Notes under the pieces: generated by a model
Databases searched by the model: none
Seen by the model: only the letters and a program-made list of their open reading frames with translations
Told to the model about the DNA's origin: nothing
Program-made: the position numbers and the translations under genes
Assembly: GCA_016185205.1 (NCBI GenBank)
Contig: JACPOA010000012.1
Span: 32,689-96,688 of the forward strand
Direction of reading: 5' to 3'
Length of the DNA stretch: 64,000 bases
From: Hyphomicrobiales bacterium
GTDB lineage: Bacteria > Pseudomonadota > Alphaproteobacteria > Rhizobiales > Xanthobacteraceae
Shown: in pieces, positions 27,551-36,128 of the stretch
Numbering within the stretch: position 1 is the first letter of the stretch
Layout of the letters: each line of letters opens with the position of its first letter

Positions 27551-27902
27551 AAAGACTCTTATAAGACTCTTTGTAGTGTTTATTAGGCGGTTGATTGGAC
27601 TCATGACTCGCAAGCGACAATCTGTCCACCGGCTGGCGCGGGTGAATTCAGAATCGAGTGCTATTCAGTCGCAGGCTATCCACAGCGGCAATGGCGGTTT
27701 TATTGGGCTTTTGCCATTCTATCCCCCGATGTCCCCAGACCGGCGTCCACAATCCTGCATCGCCGTCCGTTCGGTGTTCCAGCATTGTCCCGCGATCAGC
27801 CATGTGGATGGAAATAACACGCCCGACCAGTGTCGGCTTGCGTGAGGGTCAAAGCCGTGGCCTCCTCCCATGGTATCCACAGCTCATCCTGTTGTCATAC
27901 AG
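27551..27902. other. Putative chromosomal replication origin (oriC)
   Basis: The gap between hemE and the RP001/DUF299 gene is the origin location known for Caulobacter, Rickettsia and rhizobia. It holds near-consensus DnaA boxes (TTATCCACA): CTATCCACA at 27676-27684, GTATCCACA at 27873-27881, and on the minus strand CCATCCACA at 27803-27811. The hemE side is AT-rich, with 22 of 60 G/C at 27541-27600, and has direct repeats AAGACTCTTAT/AAGACTCTTTG. Flanking genes diverge from it. Two parS sites are 11-13 kb away. Confidence 0.7.
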
Positions 27903-28736
27903 ATGCCTGAACCCGGTTATTTCCATCTCCATCTAGTGTCCGACGCCACCGGCGAGACCCTGATCACGGTCGCGCGTGCGGCCGCGGCGCAATACGCCAA
28001 TGTGCATCCGGTCGAGCATCTCTATCCGATGGTGCGCTCGAAGAAGCAGCTCGATCATGCGCTGGCCGAAATCACCGAGGCGCCCGGCCTGGTGCTTTAT
28101 ACCCTGCTCGAGGAAGACCTGATCGCGCTCTTGGAAACCAAATGCCGCGAACTCGGCCTGCCCTGCATGTCGGTGCTGGGTCCGATTCTGCGGGTGTTCC
28201 AGTCCTATCTTGGCGCCGAAACCATCCACCGCGCCGGCGCTCAGCACGTGCTCAACGCGGAATATTTCCAGCGCATCGATGCGCTCAACTACACCATGTT
28301 TCACGACGACGGCCAGCATGTGGAAGGGCTGGAACAGGCCGATGTGGTGCTGATCGGCGTCTCGCGCACCTCGAAAACCCCGACCTCGATCTATCTCGCC
28401 AATCGCGGCGTCAAGACCGCCAATGTGCCGCTGGTGCCGGGCGTCCCGCTGCCGCCGCAGGTCGAGAAGCTGGCGCGGCCGCTGGTGATCGGGCTTTATG
28501 CCAGCGCGGAACGCATCGTGCAGATCCGCGAGAACCGCTTGCTCGGTCTGAAAGCGCATCGCGACGACTCGCAATATATCGACAAGACCGCGGTGGCCGA
28601 GGAGGTGGCGTTTTCGCGCCGGCTCTGCGCCAAGAACAATTGGCCGAGCATCGACGTGACGCGTCGCTCGATCGAGGAAACCGCCGCCGCGGTGATGAAG
28701 CTGTTGTCGGAACGCCGCCGCCATACGGTGGGCTAG
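27903..28736 (+). CDS. ppsR: Pyruvate, phosphate dikinase regulatory protein (DUF299; kinase/pyrophosphorylase)
   Basis: This bifunctional enzyme inactivates PPDK (or PEP synthase) with ADP and reactivates it by phosphorolysis. From ATG 27903 it is 277 residues: [21 protein letters not shown], the P-loop [34 protein letters not shown] and [17 protein letters not shown]. Whether the target is PPDK or PEP synthase cannot be read from the sequence. It is the standard right-hand neighbour of the alphaproteobacterial origin and is transcribed away from it. Confidence 0.93.
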   Translation: MPEPGYFHLHLVSDATGETLITVARAAAAQYANVHPVEHLYPMVRSKKQLDHALAEITEAPGLVLYTLLEEDLIALLETKCRELGLPCMSVLGPILRVFQSYLGAETIHRAGAQHVLNAEYFQRIDALNYTMFHDDGQHVEGLEQADVVLIGVSRTSKTPTSIYLANRGVKTANVPLVPGVPLPPQVEKLARPLVIGLYASAERIVQIRENRLLGLKAHRDDSQYIDKTAVAEEVAFSRRLCAKNNWPSIDVTRRSIEETAAAVMKLLSERRRHTVG

Positions 28737-28784
28737 CGCGTGATCCCGAAAAGTGGGAACCGGTTTTCGGAAAAGATCGCGCGC
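28736..28784. repeat. GCGCGTGATCC..GATCGCGCGC palindromic repeat, copy 2
   Basis: Same family as 9172-9220: GCGCGTGATCCCGAAAAG, GTGGGAACCGG, TTTTCGGAAAAGATC. It begins on the last base of the preceding stop codon and fills most of the gap before maf. Confidence 0.9.
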
Positions 28785-28808
28785 CAAGAAAAGGATTAAA
28801 GGAAAATC

Positions 28809-29417
28809 ATGCCGCTCTGGCTCGACCGTCAGCCTTTGGTGCTTGCGTCCAAGAGCGACGTGCGCGGCAAGCTGCTGGCGGCCGCCGGGCTTCGCTTTGA
28901 GATCAGGCCGGCGCATATCGACGAGCGCGCCGTCGAAGCCAAAGCCGGCCCCATCGACGCGGCCGCGGCGGCGCGGCTGCTGGCGCGCGCCAAGGCGCTC
29001 GCCGTGGCGGCCACGCGTCCCGGACAATTGGTGCTGGGTGCCGACCAGACGCTGGCGCGCGGCGCCATCCGCTTCAGCAAGCCCGCCAATCGCGACGTCG
29101 CGGCCGAGCAATTGCGGGCGCTGCGCGGACGCACGCACGAGCTGCATTCCGCGCTCGCCTTGGCGCGTGACGCCACGGTGCTGTTCGATTGCGTCGATAC
29201 CGCGCGGCTGACCATGCGCGACATTTCCGATCGTTTCCTCGACGACTATCTTGCCATGGCCGGCGATGCCGCCTTGCTCAGCGTCGGCGGCTATCAGCTC
29301 GAAGGCATCGGCGTGCATCTGTTCGAGAAGATCGAGGGCGACTATTTCACCATTCTCGGCCTGCCGCTGTTGCCGCTGCTCGGGTTCCTGCGGCAAAATA
29401 AGTTCGTCGACGGTTGA
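28809..29417 (+). CDS. maf: Maf-family nucleoside triphosphate pyrophosphatase
   Basis: Maf proteins hydrolyse non-canonical or modified NTPs to limit mutation. The 202-residue protein has PLVLASKSDVRGKLLAAAGL (family motif LASxSxxRxxLL), AKALAVAATRPGQLVLGADQTL with the catalytic D, the RALRGRTHELHSAL segment and GGYQLEGIGVHLFEKIEGDY. It follows the repeat and precedes coaE by 3 bp, as in most alphaproteobacterial origins. Confidence 0.92.
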   Translation: MPLWLDRQPLVLASKSDVRGKLLAAAGLRFEIRPAHIDERAVEAKAGPIDAAAAARLLARAKALAVAATRPGQLVLGADQTLARGAIRFSKPANRDVAAEQLRALRGRTHELHSALALARDATVLFDCVDTARLTMRDISDRFLDDYLAMAGDAALLSVGGYQLEGIGVHLFEKIEGDYFTILGLPLLPLLGFLRQNKFVDG

Positions 29418-29420
29418 TCC

Positions 29421-30020
29421 ATGTTCATCCTCGGTCTCACCGGCTCGATCGGCATGGGAAAGTCCACCACGGCGAAATTCTTCGCCGAGGCGGGCGTGCC
29501 GGTCTATGACGCCGATGCCGCCGTGCACCGGCTGTACGAGGGCGAGGCCACGCCCGCGATCGAGACGGCGTTTCCGGGCACCACCGCGAACGGCAAGGTC
29601 GATCGCGATAAACTCGCCAAAAGCGTGCTGGGCGATGCCGCCGCCATCAAGCGGCTTGAATCGATCGTGCATCCGCGGGTAGCAGGCGCGCGCGAACGCT
29701 TCCTGGCCGAGGCCGAGCGCAGCGGTGCGCCGGTGGTGGTGCTCGACATTCCGCTGCTGTTCGAGACCGGCGGCGACAAGCGCTGCGACGCCGTGGTGGT
29801 GGTCTCGGCGCCCGCCGACATGCAGCGCATGCGCGCCTTCGAGCGGCCCGGCATGAGCGAGAGCAAACTCACGGCCATCATGGCCAACCAGGTGCCGGAC
29901 GACGAGAAGCGTCGGCGCGCCGATTTCGTGGTGGATACCTCGCAAGGATTCGAGCACGCCCGCGGCCAGGTGCGTGATATCCTGACCCGCGTTGCTATAA
30001 TGCCGAAACGGTCGCGGTGA
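29421..30020 (+). CDS. coaE: Dephospho-CoA kinase
   Basis: CoaE performs the last step of coenzyme A synthesis. The 199-residue P-loop kinase starts [21 protein letters not shown] (Walker [10 protein letters not shown]), then [49 protein letters not shown] and [10 protein letters not shown]. It lies in the block maf-coaE-dnaQ, and its stop overlaps a possible GTG start of dnaQ. Confidence 0.96.
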   Translation: MFILGLTGSIGMGKSTTAKFFAEAGVPVYDADAAVHRLYEGEATPAIETAFPGTTANGKVDRDKLAKSVLGDAAAIKRLESIVHPRVAGARERFLAEAERSGAPVVVLDIPLLFETGGDKRCDAVVVVSAPADMQRMRAFERPGMSESKLTAIMANQVPDDEKRRRADFVVDTSQGFEHARGQVRDILTRVAIMPKRSR

Positions 30021-30040
30021 TTCTGCCGGCCTGGAACCTA

Positions 30041-30742
30041 ATGCGCGAAATCGTCCTCGACACTGAAACTACCGGGTTGGATCCCAACCAGGGCCATCGC
30101 CTGGTCGAGGTCGGCTGCATCGAATTGCTCAACCGGATTCCGACCGGCGCGACCTTCCACGCCTATCTCAATCCGGAGCGCGAGGTGCCGGCCGAGGCCT
30201 TCGCCATTCACGGGCTGTCGAGCGACTTCCTCAAGGGCCACAAGCGTTTCGTCGAGATCGTCGACGACTTCCTCGCCTTCATCGGCGATGCGCCGCTGGT
30301 GATCCACAATGCCGGCTTCGATCACGGCTTCCTGTGCGCCGAGCTCAAGCGCGTCAAGCGTGCGCTGATCGCGCGCGAACGGCTGGTCGATACGCTGCTG
30401 CTGGCGCGCCGCAAGCATCCGGCCGGACCCAACCGGCTCGACGATCTGTGCGCGCGCTATGGCATCGACAATTCGCGCCGCAGCAAGCATGGCGCGCTGC
30501 TCGATGCCGAAATCCTGGCCGAGGTCTATCTGGAGCTGATCGGCGCTCGCCAGGCGCAGCTGGGCTTGGCCGAAACCGTCGAGCGGCGCGGCACGGACGG
30601 CGACGGCATCGTGGCCCGGCGCGAACGCAGCGTGCCGTTGACGTCGCGCCTCAGCGAGGCCGAACGTACCGCGCACCGTCAGTTCGTGGCGAGCCTGGGC
30701 GAAACCGCGCTGTGGCGGAATTATCTGCCGGACGGAACCTGA
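30041..30742 (+). CDS. dnaQ: DNA polymerase III epsilon subunit (3'-5' exonuclease)
   Basis: DnaQ is the proofreading subunit of the replicase. I chose ATG 30041, giving 233 residues starting MREIVLDTETTGL (ExoI D7/E9); a coupled GTG at 30017 would add eight residues. ExoII is HNAGFDHGF and ExoIII is HGALLDAEILA with catalytic H and D. The C-terminal tail, which binds the alpha subunit, ends FVASLGETALWRNYL. Confidence 0.96.
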   Translation: MREIVLDTETTGLDPNQGHRLVEVGCIELLNRIPTGATFHAYLNPEREVPAEAFAIHGLSSDFLKGHKRFVEIVDDFLAFIGDAPLVIHNAGFDHGFLCAELKRVKRALIARERLVDTLLLARRKHPAGPNRLDDLCARYGIDNSRRSKHGALLDAEILAEVYLELIGARQAQLGLAETVERRGTDGDGIVARRERSVPLTSRLSEAERTAHRQFVASLGETALWRNYLPDGT

Positions 30743-30746
30743 CCGC

Positions 30747-31226
30747 TCAGCTCTGATTGGCCGCCGGCTGCGGCGTCATCTGTTCCATCTTCTGGCGGTA
30801 GAGCCCGACGAAATCCACCGGATCGAGCAGCAGCGGCGGGAAGCCGCCATTGCGCACCGCGGTGGCGACGATCTCGCGCGCGAACGGGAACAGCAGGCGC
30901 GGGCATTCGATCAGCACGATGGCGTTCAGGCTCTCTTGCGGCACATTGCGGATGCGGAACACGCCGCCGAATTGCAGCTCGAAATTGAACAGCAGCGAGC
31001 CGGCATTTTCCGCCTTGCCTTGCAGATCGAGCACCACCTCGATGTCGGTGTCCGACAGCGGCGTGGCGTTGACGTTGATCTGGATGTTGATCTGCGGCGG
31101 CTCCTGCTTGGGGGCCAATGACTGCGGCGCGTTCGGATTCTCGAACGAGAAATCCTTGATGTATTGCGCCACCACGTTGAGTTGCGGCACGTTTTCGGCG
31201 GAGGGGCCGCCATTGGTCGTCGACAT
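30747..31226 (-). CDS. secB: Protein-export chaperone SecB
   Basis: SecB keeps preproteins unfolded and hands them to SecA. From ATG 31226 (GGAG upstream) the 159-residue protein has [74 protein letters not shown] and [17 protein letters not shown]. It is convergent with dnaQ; this order is typical near alphaproteobacterial origins. Confidence 0.97.
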   Translation of the reverse strand: MSTTNGGPSAENVPQLNVVAQYIKDFSFENPNAPQSLAPKQEPPQINIQINVNATPLSDTDIEVVLDLQGKAENAGSLLFNFELQFGGVFRIRNVPQESLNAIVLIECPRLLFPFAREIVATAVRNGGFPPLLLDPVDFVGLYRQKMEQMTPQPAANQS

Positions 31227-31311
31227 GAACACTCCTTCGCGCCGCCAGGCGGCCTCATAATTTGGCGGTTGGCTAACATAGGGCCTGTAGGGGAACAAGG
31301 ACGTGCGGTTG

Positions 31312-31773
31312 TTAGGGCTTTTCATCGTTATCGCGCCGGTCCGGCAATGACGGGTCGGGCATCCGGCGCCATTGTTCCGGCTCCAAATCGACAATGCCGT
31401 CGCGGCGCGGCGGCGCGGTCTGCCGGCCCAGGACTCTCGCAAGCGCTCGCCGCAGCGGCCCGACCAGCAAAGCGAGGCCCAGCACATCTGTTATAAACCC
31501 TGGAATTAACAGGAGAATTCCAGCCAAGAGGATGAGGAACCCATCGCTGTCGGCCTGCAGCGCGGTGGCGCCGCCATCGCCCAAGGCGACACGCACGCGG
31601 GCGATATGGTTGCCGCCGGCGTGGCGCAGTACCAGCGCGCCTAACAACGAACCGGCCAGTACCAGCGCCATCGCCCAGGCGAAGCCGATCGTGGCCGCCA
31701 CCGCGATGAACGCGGCCAGCTCGGCCAGCGGCAGGGCCAGCAACGCCAACATTAGCCATTTTGCCACATTCAT
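31312..31773 (-). CDS. fxsA: FxsA family membrane protein
   Basis: The 153-residue inner-membrane protein matches FxsA: N-terminal helices [41 protein letters not shown], a loop with [19 protein letters not shown], and [28 protein letters not shown]. coli FxsA relieves exclusion of phage T7 by the F plasmid, but the general role is unclear. From ATG 31773; the C-terminal tail is charged and cytoplasmic. Confidence 0.9.
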   Translation of the reverse strand: MNVAKWLMLALLALPLAELAAFIAVAATIGFAWAMALVLAGSLLGALVLRHAGGNHIARVRVALGDGGATALQADSDGFLILLAGILLLIPGFITDVLGLALLVGPLRRALARVLGRQTAPPRRDGIVDLEPEQWRRMPDPSLPDRRDNDEKP

Positions 31774-31976
31774 CGGTGTTTGTCTGTTTAACCCATGTTG
31801 GCGTAACCGCCCTGATCGTCTAAGGTTTGTTCGACAGGCACGATTTGCGCCAAAATGCTGGTGCAAGCCTATGGAACGGTGCGGCCACCGGCTTACATAA
31901 TACGGGTGGAACCGGCCGCTACGCCGCCTACCCGGCGAGAGACCGAGCGCTGACCTGCGGTACGGTAGCTGAAAGC

Positions 31977-32699
31977 ATGCGAGACGTGTTCGACATCTAC
32001 ACCATCATATTCCTGGCGCTGGCGGTGTTCATCTTCCTGCGCCTGCGCAGCGTGCTCGGCCAGCGCACGGGGCGGGAGCGTCCGCCGTACGATCCGTATA
32101 CGTCCGCGCCGCCGGTGCGGCCGGCGGGCGAAAACGTCGTCGCTTTGCCCAATCGCACGCCGGATGCGGTCGCGCAGAACCCGGCCGAGCCGGTCGAGCC
32201 GACTGAGCGCTGGAAGGGCGTGGCCGAGGCAGGCACGCCAATCGCCGGCGGGCTCGATGCCATCGCCGCCGTGGCTCCCGATTTCGACGCCAAGCATTTC
32301 CTCACCGGCGCGCGCGCCGCCTACGAGATGATCGTCAACGCCTTTGCCGAAGGCGATCGCCGCACCCTGAAGAATCTGCTGTCGCGCGAGGTCTGTGACG
32401 GCTTCGAGGCCGCCATCTCCGAGCGCGAGAAACGCGGCGAGACGGTGGAGAGCCGTTTCGTGTCGATCGACAATGCCGAGATCACCGCCGCCGAATTGCG
32501 CGGCCGCAATGCGCAGCTGACCGTTCGCTTCCAGTCCAAGCTGGTCTCGGTGACGCGCGACAAGGCCGGCAATGTCATCGACGGCAGTGCCGATAAGGTC
32601 ACCGACGTCACCGACGTGTGGACCTTCGCGCGCGACGTGTCGTCGCGCGATCCGAACTGGAAGCTGGTCGCCACCGAAGCCGAAGCCACGGCCGGATAA
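31977..32699 (+). CDS. Tim44/TimA family membrane-anchored protein
   Basis: From ATG 31977 the 240-residue protein has one N-terminal membrane anchor (IYTIIFLALAVFIFLRLRSVLGQRTG, typical of bacterial Tim44-like proteins), a proline-rich linker (APPVRPAG, AEPVEPTERW) and a C-terminal Tim44 domain: FLTGARAAYEMIVNAFAEGDRRTLKNLLSREVCDGF, ESRFVSID, VTDVWTFARDVSSRDPNWKLVATEA. It is related to the mitochondrial import motor anchor Tim44. Position between fxsA and mltA is conserved in rhizobia. Confidence 0.92.
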   Translation: MRDVFDIYTIIFLALAVFIFLRLRSVLGQRTGRERPPYDPYTSAPPVRPAGENVVALPNRTPDAVAQNPAEPVEPTERWKGVAEAGTPIAGGLDAIAAVAPDFDAKHFLTGARAAYEMIVNAFAEGDRRTLKNLLSREVCDGFEAAISEREKRGETVESRFVSIDNAEITAAELRGRNAQLTVRFQSKLVSVTRDKAGNVIDGSADKVTDVTDVWTFARDVSSRDPNWKLVATEAEATAG

Positions 32700-32705
32700 T
32701 CACGC

Positions 32706-33980
32706 ATGGCGGCATCGCGTCCCAACTTCGCAATCCGCTTCGGCTTTCTGATCGGATTGGGACTTTGCGCGAGCCTGCCGGCGGCGGCGCGTGAGGCAGC
32801 CATGAAGCTTCCCAACGCGCAGGTCGAAGCGCTCGATTTTGCCGCGCTCGCCGGCTGGGCCGATGACGACCACGCCGCCGCCTACGCCACATTCCTGAAA
32901 AGTTGCAGCGCCATTCTGAAAGGCGGCAAGGCGATGCGGGCGGCTCGCCCGGTCTATGGCGCGCTGTTCAAGGTGTGCGAGCGCACGAAAGCCGTGGGCC
33001 AACTCGGCGGCGAGCAGGCGCGCGCCTTCTTCGAGGACAATTTCAAGCCGGTGCGGATCGCGCCGCCGGGCCAGACGCAAGGCTTTTACACCGGCTATTA
33101 CGAGACCGAGTTTGTCGGCTCGCGCGTGCCGACCGATGAATTCAAGGTCCCGATTTACGCCGCGCCGGCGGAAACGGTGAGGAAGCGCAAGAGCAAGGTG
33201 TTTGCCCATTTCGACCGCACCGCCATCGAGAACGGCGCGCTCAAGGGCAAGAAGCTGGAAATCTGTTATGTGAAAAATCCGGTCGATGTCTTCTTCGCGC
33301 AGATCCAAGGCTCCACGCGCGTCAAGCTCGACAGCGGCCAGTTGCTGCGGCTCAATTATGTCGCCAGCAACGGCCAGCGCTATACGCCGGTCGGCAAATT
33401 CCTGATCGATCGCGGCATCATCGCCAAGGAAGACATGTCGATGGACCGCATCCGCGACTGGATGGATGCCAATCCGGAAGAGGGCCGGGAACTGCGCCGC
33501 AAGAACCGCTCCTTCGTGTTTTTCCGGGAGACCGCGCTCGCCCCGCATGACGAGTGCATCGGCGCGCAGGGCATTCCGCTCACCGCCGGGCGTTCGCTGG
33601 CGGTGGACAGGAAAATCCATGTCTACGGCACGCCGATCTGGGTCGACGCCGAGCTGCCGATCCTGAGCGAGAAGCCGGATACCAAATTCCGCCGCCTGCT
33701 GTTCGCGCAGGACACCGGCTCGGCCATTATCGGGTCGGCGCGCGCCGATATCTATTTCGGCGCCGGCGAGGAGATCGGCCATATCGCCGGGCGCATCAAA
33801 CAATACGGGCAATTTGTCATGCTGGTGCCGCGCAGCGTGGCGGTGAATGGCAATGGCGTCGCGCCGTCGCAGGATATTCCACTGCCGCAGCCAAGGCCGA
33901 AGGCCATTATCGCCGATGCGGTGCCTACCACCACCGTTTCGGCGCGCGAGGCCGCGCCGCTGCCGAAGCCGCGTCGTTAA
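32706..33980 (+). CDS. mltA: Membrane-bound lytic murein transglycosylase A
   Basis: MltA cleaves glycan strands to 1,6-anhydro products. The 424-residue protein has an N-terminal signal (FGFLIGLGLCASLPAAARE), the MltA barrel (GFYTGYYETEFVGSRVP, VDVFFAQIQGSTRVKLDSGQLLRLNYVASNGQ, YTPVGKFLIDRG) and the 3D domain with the catalytic Asp in AQDTGSAIIGSARADIYFG. No clear lipobox is seen, so it may be periplasmic. It follows the Tim44-like gene by 6 bp and precedes the Smr gene by 9 bp. Confidence 0.95.
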   Translation: MAASRPNFAIRFGFLIGLGLCASLPAAAREAAMKLPNAQVEALDFAALAGWADDDHAAAYATFLKSCSAILKGGKAMRAARPVYGALFKVCERTKAVGQLGGEQARAFFEDNFKPVRIAPPGQTQGFYTGYYETEFVGSRVPTDEFKVPIYAAPAETVRKRKSKVFAHFDRTAIENGALKGKKLEICYVKNPVDVFFAQIQGSTRVKLDSGQLLRLNYVASNGQRYTPVGKFLIDRGIIAKEDMSMDRIRDWMDANPEEGRELRRKNRSFVFFRETALAPHDECIGAQGIPLTAGRSLAVDRKIHVYGTPIWVDAELPILSEKPDTKFRRLLFAQDTGSAIIGSARADIYFGAGEEIGHIAGRIKQYGQFVMLVPRSVAVNGNGVAPSQDIPLPQPRPKAIIADAVPTTTVSAREAAPLPKPRR

Positions 33981-33989
33981 ATCCGCGCC

Positions 33990-34553
33990 ATGAGCCGCGA
34001 CGGCAACCGGCGCCGCGTTCTCACGCAAGACGAGCGCGTGCTGTGGACCATCGTCACCAAGTCGATCGCGCCGCTGCGCGCCAGCACGCTGGATAGGCCC
34101 GACGAGGATAGCGCGGAGGTGGCGCCGAAACCCGCTGCAAAGCCCGCGCGCGCGACCAAGCACGTGACGAAAGCAGCGCCGGCCGCGGTGCCACCACCGA
34201 AGCAATCGGCGCCGCCGCCGCTGGCGCCGCTCGGCCGCCGCATGCGGGCGCGCGTCGCGCGCGGCAAACAGGCGATCGACGGCCGCCTCGACCTGCACGG
34301 CCTCACGCAAAGCGAAGCGCATTCCGCGCTGCTGCATTTCCTGCGCAATGCCATAGCGCGCGATGCCAGATTGGTGCTGGTGATCACCGGCAAGGGCCGC
34401 GGGCCCGAGCCGGGCGTGCTGCGCCGGCACGTGCCGCAGTGGCTGGGCCTGCCGGAATTCCGCTCGCTTGTGATCGGTTTCGAAGACGCCCATGTCGCGC
34501 ATGGCGGCGAGGGCGCGCTCTATGTGCGCCTGCGCCGCGCGCGCGGCGGCTGA
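33990..34553 (+). CDS. Smr domain protein
   Basis: The 187-residue protein has a long A/P-rich N-terminal region and a C-terminal Smr (MutS2-type) domain: IDGRLDLHGLTQSEAHSALLHFL, then VLVITGKGRGPEPGVLRRHVPQWLG. The DLHG and TGKG motifs are those of nicking endonucleases in MutS2-related Smr proteins. A free-standing Smr protein after mltA is common in rhizobia. Substrate in this group is unknown. Confidence 0.92.
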   Translation: MSRDGNRRRVLTQDERVLWTIVTKSIAPLRASTLDRPDEDSAEVAPKPAAKPARATKHVTKAAPAAVPPPKQSAPPPLAPLGRRMRARVARGKQAIDGRLDLHGLTQSEAHSALLHFLRNAIARDARLVLVITGKGRGPEPGVLRRHVPQWLGLPEFRSLVIGFEDAHVAHGGEGALYVRLRRARGG

Positions 34554-35076
34554 AGGCGTTGGCGACCGAACGAACGTCTATCTTTCAGCCGCGCTGTGAG
34601 TACCGGAGAGGCCGCCGGTCGCTGTCACTTGGACGAATTTTCCAGATCATGCCGCATTGTGGCGCGGCCGACCATGGGTTGGCGACAGCCGTCGGCGAGC
34701 TTTTCTTGCAACAGGGATAGTCCAAGCCAAACGCTCAATAGTTTGGAGTCGAAGTTTGAATCGCTCTTGACTGGGCGGCCACTACGGCTGCGAACGGTTC
34801 CTGGCCGGAAATTCTTTCCTGACTGACGCATACTGCATCTCCCCCCATGGCGGTGAGCCAAAGCTTCTCACCCGCTCTACAATACTCGCGTCAAAGTAGC
34901 TGTCAAAAATATTTAGTCGTTTGTTTTACATGACCATAACCTAATGAAATGGCGATATAATGCCATGTTTGGTGGCCCCGCGCGTCCGCCGGCATTAAAC
35001 GCGGCCGATCAGGCTTTCTCGCTATAGGCGAGCCAATTCGCAGCGGTCGCTTGCGTTGGATCGCCGCGCGAACCTG
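34554..35076. other. 523-bp gap with no convincing gene
   Basis: The gap is less GC-rich than its surroundings, and the part at about 34900-34970 is AT-rich. The only candidate is a minus-strand frame ending at 34625 with an ATG near 34831 (about 68 codons) preceded by GGGGGGAGA. It encodes no recognisable motif, so I do not call it as a gene. No tRNA or long hairpin was seen. Confidence 0.5.
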
Positions 35077-35859
35077 CTATGGCCGGCGTCGCGTTCGGCG
35101 CGGTCGCTTGGCGCCACCGCCATTCATGGCCGGCAAGACGCTGAGGGGTATGATCTCCATGCTGATGATCGGCATTCCGCTCGATAGCTCGATATTGTCT
35201 CGACCGGAATTGAAAATACAAAATTGCAAATGGCCGCTGAAACCCGGCGCGATCTGGAGCCCGACGGAAGTGAAAATTCCGATTTTGGCCAGGCTGGCGA
35301 TGGTGCCGACGCGGCCGATATAGTCTTGCGGGAGTTCGATGCGTTCTCTTGTGCTGACATTGACGGTGCGATCGCCCTTGAGAGTAAAGCTCTGCCCACC
35401 GCCGATATTGATCGTCTTGCCCTCGGCGGTGATCAGAACATCGCCGAGCGTGAGATCGACCGAGGCGGGCCGCACGTTGGCCTCGTCGAAGGGATCCATG
35501 CCAATGATGCCGTTTTTCACCGCCTGCGTGATCTGGTAATTCACCAGAACACCGCCGCCGAACGGACGCGCCGCTCCGGCGCCGGATTTCGCAAGCGGCT
35601 CGGCGCGCGGGGCGATCGAAAATGACGCACGCAGCCAATAATCCGAACTGCGGCCGGTGAGACGACCGAGCTTGCCGGCCATGGCCCGCGAAATGGGTTG
35701 GCGGTCGTTAACGATATTATTGATCGTTTGGCGTGAGACGCCGGTCGCCTTGCGCACCACGACTTGATCGAGGCCAAGCCGTTCGATTTCCGCGCGGAGG
35801 TGTTGTCCCGGCGTCAACTTATCCTTGGCGGCGCGGTCGCGCCGCCTTGTTGCGGACAT
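35077..35859 (-). CDS. HigA/XRE-type HTH fused to a dCTP-deaminase-like domain
   Basis: Residues about 15-85 form a HigA-like XRE helix-turn-helix (LTPGQHLRAEIERLGLDQVV, VSRQTINNIVNDRQPISRAM, LGRLTGRSSDYWLR). Residues about 100-245 are a dUTPase/dCTP-deaminase fold (VRPASVDLTLGDVLI, RIELPQDYIGRVGTIASLAKIGIF, GFSGHLQFCIFNSG). Against the E. coli Dcd motifs GRSSLARLGL and VLEFYNSG, the catalytic Arg is Lys and the catalytic Glu is replaced. So it may bind a nucleotide without deaminating it and act as a sensor-repressor. The tail is basic (RPRRTRRR). It is monocistronic. Confidence 0.82.
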   Translation of the reverse strand: MSATRRRDRAAKDKLTPGQHLRAEIERLGLDQVVVRKATGVSRQTINNIVNDRQPISRAMAGKLGRLTGRSSDYWLRASFSIAPRAEPLAKSGAGAARPFGGGVLVNYQITQAVKNGIIGMDPFDEANVRPASVDLTLGDVLITAEGKTINIGGGQSFTLKGDRTVNVSTRERIELPQDYIGRVGTIASLAKIGIFTSVGLQIAPGFSGHLQFCIFNSGRDNIELSSGMPIISMEIIPLSVLPAMNGGGAKRPRRTRRRP

Positions 35860-36049
35860 GGCACGCCACTCCTTTGGCCAAAAATATACTGCGCGGCCAC
35901 GCTGCGGCTGTAAATCAGATTTGCCGTTAAGGTTGTAGCGGCAGGCATCTCAGGTTCGAAAAACTCATAAAAACGGGGTCCTGGCAATTTACGTTAATGT
36001 CTGAATTTGAAGGTAAATTCGTCCTGACCGGCACGGGCTACAGCACGCT

Positions 36050-36081
36050 GTGATTTTCGCAACAAATATTGCGAAAGTCAC
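36050..36081. promoter_or_regulatory. 13-bp inverted repeat downstream of hslU
   Basis: GTGATTTTCGCAA and TTGCGAAAGTCAC are inverted with one mismatch around a 6-base AT loop. No T-run follows on either strand, so it is more like an operator or an mRNA-end hairpin than a classical terminator. The remaining gap 35860-36128 holds no gene. Confidence 0.5.
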
Positions 36082-36128
36082 AACTCACTGGATTTTTGCA
36101 AAATCTTCGCGCGTAAGTAGTAGGTCGT

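Noticed and set aside
27933..29957. Long minus-strand frame (674 codons) opposite the DUF299 gene, maf and coaE
   Set aside because: It spans three well-identified genes and two gaps on the other strand, with composition typical of antisense frames.
34625..34831. Small minus-strand frame with GGGGGGAGA upstream
   Set aside because: It has a fair ribosome-binding site but no motif and no conserved context; not enough to call a gene.
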